From AP-15 sp963785565 (GTDB lineage Bacteria > Pseudomonadota > Alphaproteobacteria > ATCC43930 > CGMCC-115725): 64,000 bases of DNA. Of this stretch, positions 26,724 to 34,322 are shown one piece after another. A model generated the notes under the pieces. That model was given only the letters and a program-made list of their open reading frames with translations, had not been told where the DNA came from and did not search any database. The translations under genes and the position numbers were made by a program. Where the stretch lies: assembly GCA_963785565.1 (NCBI GenBank), contig CAWAVV010000030.1:1-64000 (forward strand), read 5' to 3'. The first letter of the stretch is position 1. Each line of letters opens with the position of its first letter.

Positions 26724-27476
26724 ATGGATCTGAAGCTGGTCAGAGAGGAGGCCATCGAAGGGACCAACCGCGCTTTCTGGGATAGACACGGGTTCGTGCC
26801 CGACCCGGACAGCGAGGAGTTTGAAGAGGAGTATCGCCGTCAGTTCGAACTGGCAAAAAAGCGCCTTGCCTTGACCCACCCCGCTGCACCGGCTGCGGGC
26901 GCGCATGCCGCGCCGGCACCCGACCCGACGAATTGGGCCGAGCTGACCGGCGAGCCTACGCAGATCAGGTGGGCCGCCGCATTGCGCGCCGAACGGGTGA
27001 GAGAGATACGAGATGCGGGCATTCGCGACTGGCTCGGGACCACCTGGACCAAAGCGAAGAGCTGGGTCGATACCCGCGATCTGCCGACCCCGGTGTTCCT
27101 GCAGCGCATCGCGCCGCATTATGCCGAATACCGCAAAAAGTCCGAGGAGCGGGCACGTGTGCTCGCCGGCGAGCGGCAGGCCAAGCAAGCAGCCGCCGAC
27201 CAGATCCGCCGCCAAGTCGAGGATGCCGGGATCACCGTCGCGGGACTCATCGAGTTGATCGACATCTGCGACCGTCTGCCGCCAATGCCGATCAAGGCGA
27301 AGCTTGCGGAACTCGACAGCGACGGCCGCAATCTTCGAGTCTTCGAGACCGCCGAGCCGGCGATGCTGATGGTCCTCGAAAAGGATGGCGCGGGGCGCAG
27401 CGAGTACGCGATCGAGCGCGACAAAGGGCTGGTCGGCGACCTTGTACTCTTCATGCGGGCCATGGAATTGTCATAG
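26724..27476 (+). CDS. Hypothetical helical protein (250 aa)
   Basis: I do not recognise it. The N-terminal 50 residues are acidic and helical (EGTNRAFWDRHGFVPDPDSEEFEEEYRRQF), followed by an Ala/Pro linker (about 52-68), a central part with WLGTTWTKAKSWVDTR, and a basic helical segment (EYRKKSEERARVLAGERQAKQAA) likely to form a coiled coil. The C-terminal part (AITVAGLIELIDICDRLPPMP, LRVFETAEPAMLMVLEKD) looks globular. No signal peptide. It is 13 bases upstream of the gentisate dioxygenase-like gene, so probably co-transcribed, which may be its only functional clue. Confidence 0.65.
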   Translation: MDLKLVREEAIEGTNRAFWDRHGFVPDPDSEEFEEEYRRQFELAKKRLALTHPAAPAAGAHAAPAPDPTNWAELTGEPTQIRWAAALRAERVREIRDAGIRDWLGTTWTKAKSWVDTRDLPTPVFLQRIAPHYAEYRKKSEERARVLAGERQAKQAAADQIRRQVEDAGITVAGLIELIDICDRLPPMPIKAKLAELDSDGRNLRVFETAEPAMLMVLEKDGAGRSEYAIERDKGLVGDLVLFMRAMELS

Positions 27477-27489
27477 CCGGGAGATACCG

Positions 27490-28689
27490 ATGGCAATAGC
27501 GGCGAGCGCACGGTCCCTCGACGCGAGGGAAGCGATGGAGCGGCTCAACGCCGAGGCGGCACCGCTCCACATTTGGCTGCGCACTCAGGCGAACATGCCG
27601 GCGCAACGCCCTTGGTTCCGCGAGACCGGGCTCGCGGCGAGCGGGCGGGTCGCCGCCGGCCGGGTCGGCGCTGCTCAGCTCAAACCCGTCGCCCATCACT
27701 GGCGCTGGCGCGAGATTGCGCCCTATCTCGACCGCATCGCCGAAATCGCCCGCAATGCCGACGTGTCGCCGATCGAATTTGCTGAGCGCCAGCAGTTCCT
27801 GCTGACCAATCCGGGGCTCGGCGGCCGGCTGCAAGTCACCTCGACCATGCGTTGCGCGGTGTCGATCTATAATCCGGGCGATGTCGCCCCGGTTCACATT
27901 CACACCCCGAACGCCAGCCGCACGATCCTGTCCGACAGCGGCGGCTACACGACGATCGAAGGCGAACGCTGCCGGGCGGCGCGCGGCGATCTGATCCTGA
28001 CACCGAACGGCACGTGGCACGACCACGGCAACGACGGCGCCGAGCCGGTGGTGTGGATCGATGTCCTCGACTTCCCGCTGATGGAATTTCTCGATTGCGT
28101 GTGGGTCGACGAGGAATTTCCGGGCGAGACCGCCGGCAATGCCCGTGCTCAGGCGGTAACCGATGACCCCGGCTACTCGCAGCGTCTTTACGGGCAGGGC
28201 GGCCTGGTGCCGGGGTTTGCCTCACACCGCCGTGGTTTCGGGCAGGGCACCTCGCCGATGTTCCATCATCGCGGCGCCGATGTGCGGGCGGCGCTCGACG
28301 GGCTGCGAGACGAAGACGGCGACCCCTATGAGGGAATCACCCTGCGGTTCGTAAACCCGGCGACCGGGGCATCGGTCTTTCCGACCCTGGACTACCGGGC
28401 GGTCCTGCTGCGACCGGGCGAAGAGACCCGGTTCAAGCGCGAAACCGCCGGGACCCTCTATCAGGTCATCGAAGGCAGCGGCGCGACCGAGATCGCCGGC
28501 GGCCGGCTCGACTGGCAAAAGAACGACATCTTCGTCGTACCGGGATTCACCTGGCGGCGGCACGTCAATCGCAGCAAAACTGACGCGATCATCTATGCCG
28601 TGTCCGACATGCCATTGCTCCAAAAGATCGGCCAATACCGCGCGCAGGGGCGGCTTCCCGACGATACCGTCATCGAACTCGCCGGGTGA
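27490..28689 (+). CDS. Gentisate 1,2-dioxygenase-like bicupin
   Basis: A 399-residue two-cupin Fe(II) ring-cleavage dioxygenase of the gentisate / 1-hydroxy-2-naphthoate / salicylate dioxygenase family. First cupin: VAPVHIHTPNASRTILSD and GTWHDHGNDG supply the iron histidines (about residues 137-182), WIDVLDFPLM follows. Second cupin: AGTLYQVIEGSGATEIAGG and DIFVVPGFTWRRHVNRS near 320-370, with weaker metal-site conservation as usual in this family. Opens gentisate-type rings to maleylpyruvate. It follows a hypothetical gene by 13 bases. Together with hmgA this gives two different ring-cleaving dioxygenases within 3 kb. Confidence 0.9.
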   Translation: MAIAASARSLDAREAMERLNAEAAPLHIWLRTQANMPAQRPWFRETGLAASGRVAAGRVGAAQLKPVAHHWRWREIAPYLDRIAEIARNADVSPIEFAERQQFLLTNPGLGGRLQVTSTMRCAVSIYNPGDVAPVHIHTPNASRTILSDSGGYTTIEGERCRAARGDLILTPNGTWHDHGNDGAEPVVWIDVLDFPLMEFLDCVWVDEEFPGETAGNARAQAVTDDPGYSQRLYGQGGLVPGFASHRRGFGQGTSPMFHHRGADVRAALDGLRDEDGDPYEGITLRFVNPATGASVFPTLDYRAVLLRPGEETRFKRETAGTLYQVIEGSGATEIAGGRLDWQKNDIFVVPGFTWRRHVNRSKTDAIIYAVSDMPLLQKIGQYRAQGRLPDDTVIELAG

Positions 28690-28795
28690 ACGGCCCGTGT
28701 CTTGGGGCGCCGACCGGATCACCGGATCCGTGCGCACGGCATGATAGGATCCGAATTTCGTCCACGTCTTCGAACATCGTCATAGGGGTGCTGTC

Positions 28796-29545
28796 ATGGG
28801 TAAGCTTGATGGGAAAGTGGCTCTGATCACCGGCTCCGGCCGCAATATCGGCCGCGCCACGGCGTTGAAGCTTGCGGGCGAAGGCGCCCATATTGTCGTC
28901 AACGCCCGCACCAATCAGGCCGAGGCCGACGCCGTCGCGCGCGAAGTCCGGGACCGTGGGGTCACGGCGATATCGGTCCTCGCCGACATGGCCAAAAAAG
29001 ACCAGGTCGACGCGCTGGCGGCGCGGGCATTGGCCGAGTTCGGCCGCGTCGACATCCTGATCAACAACGCTGCAATCCGGCCGCACAAGCCCTTTACCGA
29101 GGTGACGGTGCAGGACTGGGAGCATGTCAGGGGCGTGGTCCTCGACAGTGCGCTTTATCTGACGCAGGCGGTTATCCCGTCGATGGTCAAGAACCAGTAC
29201 GGCCGCATCTTGTTCTTCACCGGCCACGGCGCCTTTACCGGCGGCAGCGGACGCGCGCATGTCTCCGCCGCGAAGATGGGCCTGATCGGGCTGGCTCGCT
29301 CGCTCGCCTCCGAATACGCCGGGCAGAACATCCGCGCCAACGTCGTCTCTCCAGGCAGCATCGACACCCGGCGGGACAATCCCGAATGGTATCACGGCCG
29401 CGTGCCGAATGCGGCCGGCATCCCGATCGGCCGGCAGGGTCATGTCGATGAGATCGCCGCGACCTGCCTGTTTCTGGTCAGCGACGACAGCGGCTTCATT
29501 ACCGGCCAGACCATCCACGTCAACGGTGGCGTCGGGTTCTACTGA
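28796..29545 (+). CDS. SDR family protein lacking the catalytic tyrosine
   Basis: A 249-residue short-chain dehydrogenase/reductase fold. NAD(P) motif TGSGRNIGR at 12-20, NNAAIR near 90, and the C-terminal GFITGQTIHVNGG are all present. The usual YxxxK motif is changed: RAHVSAAK has Val156 where Tyr is expected, with Lys160 kept, and the Ser region reads FFTGHGAF. A classical hydride-transfer mechanism would therefore be impaired, unless a neighbouring residue such as His155 takes over (inference). Start 28796 follows GGTGCTGTC, a weak site. It stands between the gentisate dioxygenase gene and a convergent deaminase-like gene. Confidence 0.85.
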   Translation: MGKLDGKVALITGSGRNIGRATALKLAGEGAHIVVNARTNQAEADAVAREVRDRGVTAISVLADMAKKDQVDALAARALAEFGRVDILINNAAIRPHKPFTEVTVQDWEHVRGVVLDSALYLTQAVIPSMVKNQYGRILFFTGHGAFTGGSGRAHVSAAKMGLIGLARSLASEYAGQNIRANVVSPGSIDTRRDNPEWYHGRVPNAAGIPIGRQGHVDEIAATCLFLVSDDSGFITGQTIHVNGGVGFY

Positions 29546-29575
29546 GGCGCGATCTGGGCGCGACTAGAGGGTAAC

Positions 29576-30814
29576 TTAGTCCTTATCGGATCGAAGCAGC
29601 TCCGGCAGGTGGCGGATGACGGTGCGGCGGCCGCGTTTGAAGACGGCGAGCGGCTGGCGGATTTCGGCGATCGCCTGTTCGGGGGTGTCGGCGTCGATGA
29701 TGACGATGTCGGCGGGATTGCCGACGGTGAGCCCGTAATCCTTCAGGTTTAGGAGCCGAGCCGAGCGCTCGGTCAGCATCGCGAAGCACTCTCGCAATTG
29801 CTCGGCCCGGCCGATCTGCAGAACATTGGCGTGCAGGTTCGCCATGCGGATCAGCGAGCAATCGCCAAAGGGCGTAACCGGGTTCAGCACATTGTTGGTC
29901 GACAGCGAGCAATTGACCCCGTGCTCGACCAAAAAATTGGCGTCGGCGACGCCGCGGCGAATGTTGTGGTCCTGGTCGCGGCCCATCACGAACAGATCGG
30001 TCAGCGGCAAAACCGCGACCGCGACGCCGGCATCGGCCATGCGCCGGGCGATCGCCGCCAGCCGCTCCGGTGTCATCGTCGACAATTTGGCCATGTGGCC
30101 GACCGTTACCCGGCCGCCCCTGCGGTATTGCTCGGTCAGATCGCAAACCAATGGCGCGTCGAGCTCGTCCGGCGTGTCGCCGACATCGAGATGAATGTCG
30201 ATATCGGCATCGAACTCGCGCGCCAGCTCAAAGATCCGGCGGATCTGGCCGGCGTGGTCGGGGTCGTAGCGCGGGGCGCCGCCGATTGCTTTCGCGCCAC
30301 GTTTGAGCCCCTCGACCAGAAGCTCGTCGGTGCCGGGGTAATTGGTCAGCCCGTCCTGCGGGAAAACACAGATCTCGATGTCGATCGCCCATTTGTAATC
30401 GGCAATCAGCGACTGCACGCCATCGAAGCCGCGCATGCCGATCGCGGGGTCGACCTCGACCTGGGTGCGCATACGGGTAGCGCCGTTGACGATGCAGTTT
30501 TCCAGGGTTTGCGCCGCGCGGCGGCGGACATCCTCGACGGTCAGGTCCTTCTTGATCGCCGCGACCTGGGCCATCGGGTTGATCCGGCGGCCTGGCTCGG
30601 GCGGAAGACGGTCGATCAGCCGCGATTTGTCGAGATGGATGTGCGTCTCGACGAGACCAGCGCAGGCGAGCCGCCCATGCGCGTCATAACTGTCGGCGGC
30701 GTCGCCCAGCCCACGCCCGATCGCGATGATCTTGTCGGCGGCGACACCGATATCTGTCGGCTCGGCCGAGGACGGACGATCGGCCAGCCTGACATTGCGG
30801 ATAATCAGATCCAT
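29576..30814 (-). CDS. Cytosine deaminase-like amidohydrolase with altered active site
   Basis: A 412-residue metal-dependent hydrolase similar to CodA. Metal histidines His58 and His60 (ETHIHLDK), His208 (DIHLD) and His240 (VTVGHMAKLS) are kept. In CodA the motif after His208 is HxxE, where Glu is the proton shuttle; here it is HLDV (Val211). The later metal/catalytic Asp (CodA Asp313, HDDV) is replaced by Asn (STNNV, residues 305-309). The C-terminal SARLLNLKDYGLTVGNPADIV matches the family. So the fold is clear but normal cytosine deamination is unlikely. I seem to recall NNV-type relatives in other bacteria, so this may be a conserved subfamily with another reaction. Confidence 0.8.
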   Translation of the reverse strand: MDLIIRNVRLADRPSSAEPTDIGVAADKIIAIGRGLGDAADSYDAHGRLACAGLVETHIHLDKSRLIDRLPPEPGRRINPMAQVAAIKKDLTVEDVRRRAAQTLENCIVNGATRMRTQVEVDPAIGMRGFDGVQSLIADYKWAIDIEICVFPQDGLTNYPGTDELLVEGLKRGAKAIGGAPRYDPDHAGQIRRIFELAREFDADIDIHLDVGDTPDELDAPLVCDLTEQYRRGGRVTVGHMAKLSTMTPERLAAIARRMADAGVAVAVLPLTDLFVMGRDQDHNIRRGVADANFLVEHGVNCSLSTNNVLNPVTPFGDCSLIRMANLHANVLQIGRAEQLRECFAMLTERSARLLNLKDYGLTVGNPADIVIIDADTPEQAIAEIRQPLAVFKRGRRTVIRHLPELLRSDKD

Positions 30815-30962
30815 CGCATGCCCCTAACCCGCTCAAAGGTCGGATCGTCAGTATAAGCGAACCCGGTTTTCGCCCCACAGTCCCGGTGCTGCTCCCAGGG
30901 GTTCGCGGTTGAAGCTTATCCAGCTGAAAGCCATTTCCAAGACGAAAGACGGAGGATTGACA

Positions 30963-31430
30963 ATGGCCGGATCGCCCGTTCACGTGGTTTGTCCTTCGTG
31001 CAGCGCAATCAACCGCATCCCGCCGGACCGGCCGGCGGCGCAGGCCAAGTGTGGGACCTGCCACCAGCCGCTATTCCAAGGAAAGCCGGTCACCGCCGAT
31101 GCCGCGATGTTCGAGCGCCAGATTACCCGCGACGACACTCCGCTGCTGGTCGATTTCTGGGCTCCGTGGTGCGGGCCGTGCCTTGCCATGGCGCCGGCTT
31201 ACGAACGCGCCGCCGCCGAGCTCGAGCCGCGTTTTCGCCTGCTGAAGCTCAACACCGAGAAAGAGCCGGCCATCGCCGCGCGCTACAACATCCGCAGCAT
31301 TCCGACCTTGATGCTGTTTAGCGGCGGCCGCGAGATCGCGCGGCGGGCCGGGGCCAGTGACACCGGCAGCATTGTTGCGTGGGCCAGCGCGCAGATTGCC
31401 AGCCGGCAACCGTCTGCCTCCGCGAGTTGA
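30963..31430 (+). CDS. trxC: Thioredoxin TrxC (zinc-binding thioredoxin 2)
   Basis: A 155-residue cytoplasmic thioredoxin 2. An N-terminal zinc site (Cys10/Cys13 and Cys30/Cys33, CPSC and CGTC) precedes the thioredoxin fold, active site WCGPC with Cys70 and Cys73, and cis-Pro loop SIPTLMLF. TrxC proteins act in oxidative stress. Start ATG 30963 follows AAGACGGAGGA by 6 bases. It faces hemC tail to tail. Reduction by TrxB (19847) is expected. Confidence 0.95.
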   Translation: MAGSPVHVVCPSCSAINRIPPDRPAAQAKCGTCHQPLFQGKPVTADAAMFERQITRDDTPLLVDFWAPWCGPCLAMAPAYERAAAELEPRFRLLKLNTEKEPAIAARYNIRSIPTLMLFSGGREIARRAGASDTGSIVAWASAQIASRQPSASAS

Positions 31431-31443
31431 CGAGACGACGCGG

Positions 31444-32379
31444 TCACTCGAGCCCGAAGCCGGGACCCGCCCGCGACCGCAGCTCGCTGCCGAGTGCGTG
31501 GCCCAGCCCCGCCGCGTCACCAATATCGCCGGTGGAACACGCGTGAATTTCGGCGCTGCCGTCCGGCTTCAGCAGCAATCCTTCGAGGGTTAGCCGGCCG
31601 CTATCGCATTCGGCCAGCCCTGCTATCGGGGTGCGGCACGAACCGTCCAATGCCGCGAGCATGGCGCGCTCTGCGTCGACGCAGGCGGCGGTGGCGGGAT
31701 CATGGAGCGGCTCGAGCAGCTGGCGCAGAGCATCGTCCCCGACCCGGCATTCGATCGCGAGCGCGCCCTGGCCAACCGCCGGCAACATGATTTCGGGCAT
31801 CAGGATTTCGGTTACGAGATCGGCTTTGCCTAGCCGTTCCAGGCCGCACAGCGCGACCACGATCGCATCGAACTCACTAGCCGCCAGCTTATCGATACGC
31901 GTGTTGACATTGCCGCGGATCGGCATGATCGACAAATCGGGACGGCGCCGCAGCAACTGAGCCTGACGGCGCAGCGAGGCGGTCCCGACCCTGGCACCTT
32001 TCGGCAAGCCGGCAAGGCCCGTCGATTTCGTCGACAGCAGCGCGTCGCGCGGGTCGTCGCGGGGCAGCACACAGGCGATCTCGAGACCGTCCGGAAGCCA
32101 GGTCTCCATATCCTTCAGCGAATGCACGGCGAGATCGATCGTCCCAGCGGTCAGCGCTTCCTCGATTTCCTTGCTGAACAAGCCCTTGCCGCCGATTTCG
32201 GCGAGCCGCCGATCCTGGATCCGATCGCCGGTGGTGCGAATGGTCACGATTTCGACGGCCCCGGCCGCTGCGAGATCGGGGTGGGCGGCGACCAACCGGT
32301 CGCGCACCAAGCCCGTCTGGACCAGCGCCATCGGGCTGCCGCGGGTGCCGACGCGCAGGGAACGAGACAGCACGGGCAT
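31444..32379 (-). CDS. hemC: Porphobilinogen deaminase (hydroxymethylbilane synthase)
   Basis: A 311-residue enzyme that polymerises four porphobilinogen molecules into hydroxymethylbilane in heme synthesis. Signature features: VGTRGSPMALVQ, DRLLAEIGGKGLFSKEIE-type segment, HSLKDMETWLP, GTASLRRQAQL, PIRGNVNTRIDKL, and the dipyrromethane cofactor Cys248 in DGSCRTPIAG. Full length. It is 36 bases downstream of the MDR gene and may be co-transcribed with it; such a pairing is not typical for hemC, which usually lies near hemD. Confidence 0.97.
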   Translation of the reverse strand: MPVLSRSLRVGTRGSPMALVQTGLVRDRLVAAHPDLAAAGAVEIVTIRTTGDRIQDRRLAEIGGKGLFSKEIEEALTAGTIDLAVHSLKDMETWLPDGLEIACVLPRDDPRDALLSTKSTGLAGLPKGARVGTASLRRQAQLLRRRPDLSIMPIRGNVNTRIDKLAASEFDAIVVALCGLERLGKADLVTEILMPEIMLPAVGQGALAIECRVGDDALRQLLEPLHDPATAACVDAERAMLAALDGSCRTPIAGLAECDSGRLTLEGLLLKPDGSAEIHACSTGDIGDAAGLGHALGSELRSRAGPGFGLE

Positions 32380-32415
32380 TTACCTAGCGGTTGCCGGCGG
32401 CCGGGAGGTCCCGGC

Positions 32416-33408
32416 TCACGGCTTTAGCAGCAGCTTGCCGATGACCGCGCCCAATTCGAGCAGCTCATGCGCGCGCGCCGCCTCGGCGAGCGGCAGACGG
32501 TCGTGGAGAAGTGGACGTATCGCGCCGGCCGCGAGATGGCCGAGCAAAGTCTTCATCGTCGCCGCGCGGATGTCGGGCCGGTCGTCGAAGCTGTGGATCG
32601 TGAAGAAGCGGACCGCCGGGCTCGCCGCTGAGTGGGCGCGCATCGCCGCCGTCAGATCCGTATCGGGCGGGCCGTCGAGCCGGCCGTAGGAGACCACCAT
32701 GCCGAGCGGCGCCAGCATCGCGAAGTTGCGCGCGAAGCCTTTGCCGCCGATCGGATCGAGGATCAGATCGACGCCGCGACCTTCGGTGATTTCGAGCACC
32801 CGGGCGGCGACATCCTCAGTGCGGTAGTTGATCGCCTGACCGGCGCCGAGGTCGATCACCGCGCGGATTTTGGCGTCGGAGCCGGCCACCCCGATCACGC
32901 TGCGCCCGGCAATCAGCGCGAGTTGCACCGCGGCGCTGCCGACACCGCCCGCCGCGTTGTGGACCAGCACCGTCTCGGCTGCGACCCCGCGCGCCGCGGT
33001 GTGCAGCACGTGATAGGCGACCTGATAGTTAGACAGGCACGCCGCCGCCTCGAGCGCGCAGCCCGGCGGCAGCGGGTGCGCCGCCCGGGCCGGCACGGCG
33101 ATATATTCGGCATAGCAGCCGGCGCGCACCGGCAGGTCGCGGGCGCTGACAAAAACCGGCTGGCCGATCGCCGGCGCGGCGACGTTGCGGCCGTGTGCGA
33201 CGACGGTTCCGCTCATCTCGATCCCCGGGATCGCCGGCAGCGGGGGCATCCAATTGTAGACACCCTTGCGCACCAGCACCTCGGGCATGCTGACGCCGAT
33301 CGTATCGGCCTGAACCAGGACCTCGCCGTCGCCCGGAACCGGGGCCGGCACCTCGACATATTCGAGCGCCGAGGGACCGCCCGGCTGGCGCAGGAGGATT
33401 GCCTTCAT
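32416..33408 (-). CDS. Zinc-independent MDR oxidoreductase (quinone reductase-like)
   Basis: A 330-residue medium-chain dehydrogenase/reductase of the NADPH:quinone oxidoreductase type. It lacks the zinc cysteines. ADTIGVSMPEVLVRKGVY is the family N-terminal loop, VHNAAGGVGSAAVQLALIAG near 150 is the NADPH-binding Rossmann motif, and LILDPIGGKGFARNF and the C-terminal GAVIGKLLLKP are typical. Reduces quinones or alpha,beta-unsaturated carbonyls in the cytoplasm. It starts 15 bases after the FAH remnant and lies upstream of hemC on the same strand. Confidence 0.88.
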   Translation of the reverse strand: MKAILLRQPGGPSALEYVEVPAPVPGDGEVLVQADTIGVSMPEVLVRKGVYNWMPPLPAIPGIEMSGTVVAHGRNVAAPAIGQPVFVSARDLPVRAGCYAEYIAVPARAAHPLPPGCALEAAACLSNYQVAYHVLHTAARGVAAETVLVHNAAGGVGSAAVQLALIAGRSVIGVAGSDAKIRAVIDLGAGQAINYRTEDVAARVLEITEGRGVDLILDPIGGKGFARNFAMLAPLGMVVSYGRLDGPPDTDLTAAMRAHSAASPAVRFFTIHSFDDRPDIRAATMKTLLGHLAAGAIRPLLHDRLPLAEAARAHELLELGAVIGKLLLKP

Positions 33409-33423
33409 GCCGGCAGCCGGCGG

Positions 33424-33534
33424 TCAGCTTTCGGCGATGATCGGGTTGCGCAGCACGCCAATGCCGCCGATTTCAACCTCGACGGTGTCGCCGTACAAGT
33501 CCCGTCCCGACGTGCTGAAGCTCGCGAGTTTCAT
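33424..33534 (-). pseudogene. Fumarylacetoacetate hydrolase-family gene with large internal deletion
   Basis: This 36-codon frame joins the two ends of an FAH-family protein: it opens MKLASFSTSGRD, like the first residues of FAH-family enzymes, and passes directly to YGDTVEVEIGGIGVLRNP followed by IIAES and stop, like their last 25. The roughly 240 residues that carry the metal site are absent. The reading frame stays open across the junction, so the loss was in frame. The product cannot be an active FAH. It lies 15 bases before the MDR gene and may once have formed an operon with it. Alternatively it is a chance small gene, but two matching termini in order make deletion the better explanation. 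Confidence 0.65.
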
Positions 33535-33585
33535 GCTGCCCTCAGGATCAGACCGTCGTGTGCCGGCCACCCGCGCGAAGGTGGG

Positions 33586-33807
33586 CTAACCGACGCGGCG
33601 CAGAAACACCGGCAGTCCGCCGCCTCTCGCCGGATCCCATTGCTTGCGGACCTGATCCTGCACCGGCAGGCCACCGCCTGTCGTCGGACTGTGTACACGT
33701 CCTCCCGGGACCCTCTCCTTGTCGTGATTGATCACCACGGGATCGCCATTCCCCTTGTCGCGGCGTTGCCATCTGCGCAGGTGTTTCTCAATCGATCGCT
33801 GGTCCAT
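33586..33807 (-). CDS. Small basic hypothetical protein with GGGLPV repeats
   Basis: A 73-residue protein, no signal peptide, with a strong ribosome-binding site (GGGAGGAG, 7-10 bases before ATG 33807), which argues that it is real. It opens MDQRSIEKHLRRWQRRDKG and contains two GGGLPV motifs separated by QDQVRKQWDPAR; it ends FLRRVG. I recall no named family, although short alphaproteobacterial proteins ending in similar GGLP patterns exist. A repeated short motif and basic charge could fit nucleic-acid binding or a short linear interaction motif (inference). Its stop lies 52 bases before the FAH remnant. Confidence 0.55.
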   Translation of the reverse strand: MDQRSIEKHLRRWQRRDKGNGDPVVINHDKERVPGGRVHSPTTGGGLPVQDQVRKQWDPARGGGLPVFLRRVG

Positions 33808-33939
33808 TTTTGGCTCCTCCCGAACGGCGATCTACGACCGGACTTAACCATTTGCAACCCGACTTGCGAATCCTACATGATTACAGATGCTTGGCGGTCG
33901 TCGCTGTCGCCAGCGAGCGGTCGTTGATCCCCGTGACAT

Positions 33940-34263
33940 CTATTTTCCGACGGCTTGCAGGGGCCCTGCCGTCCAACGAAACCCGGTCAGAATGCTATCG
34001 TCAAACCGGCATTCCACCGCCAGATTGCGCGGCAACGGCCCGTGGGGCGGCAAATCGCTGCGCTGGCCTTCGACACGGGCGACAATCGTCGTGATGCTGG
34101 TGGCCGCGGCTTCGCGCTTGGTGATATCGATGTCCGCGTCAGGATAGGCCGCTTTCATGATGTCCGCGCACCGGTCGGCCATACCTCCCGAGGGGACCAA
34201 ACCGCAACCGGCGACGACGCTGAGCAGACCCGCGACCAAGGCGACCCGTTGAGTGCAGCGCAT
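33940..34263 (-). CDS. Putative small lipoprotein
   Basis: A 107-residue protein with a lipoprotein signal: MRCTQRVALVAGLLS, lipobox VAGC (Cys20). The mature part, GLVPSGGMADRCADIMKAAYPDADIDITKRE, leads to a short beta-rich domain with SITTIVARVEGQR, AVECRFDDSILTGF. Two further cysteines (about 32 and 86) could form a disulfide in the periplasm. It diverges from the zinc dehydrogenase gene at 34323. No named family recognised. Confidence 0.7.
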   Translation of the reverse strand: MRCTQRVALVAGLLSVVAGCGLVPSGGMADRCADIMKAAYPDADIDITKREAAATSITTIVARVEGQRSDLPPHGPLPRNLAVECRFDDSILTGFRWTAGPLQAVGK

Positions 34264-34322
34264 CGCACGATACTGCGCGGCGCGGCGCCGGATTTCAAAC
34301 CGGGTGTAGCGAGAGCAGGACG

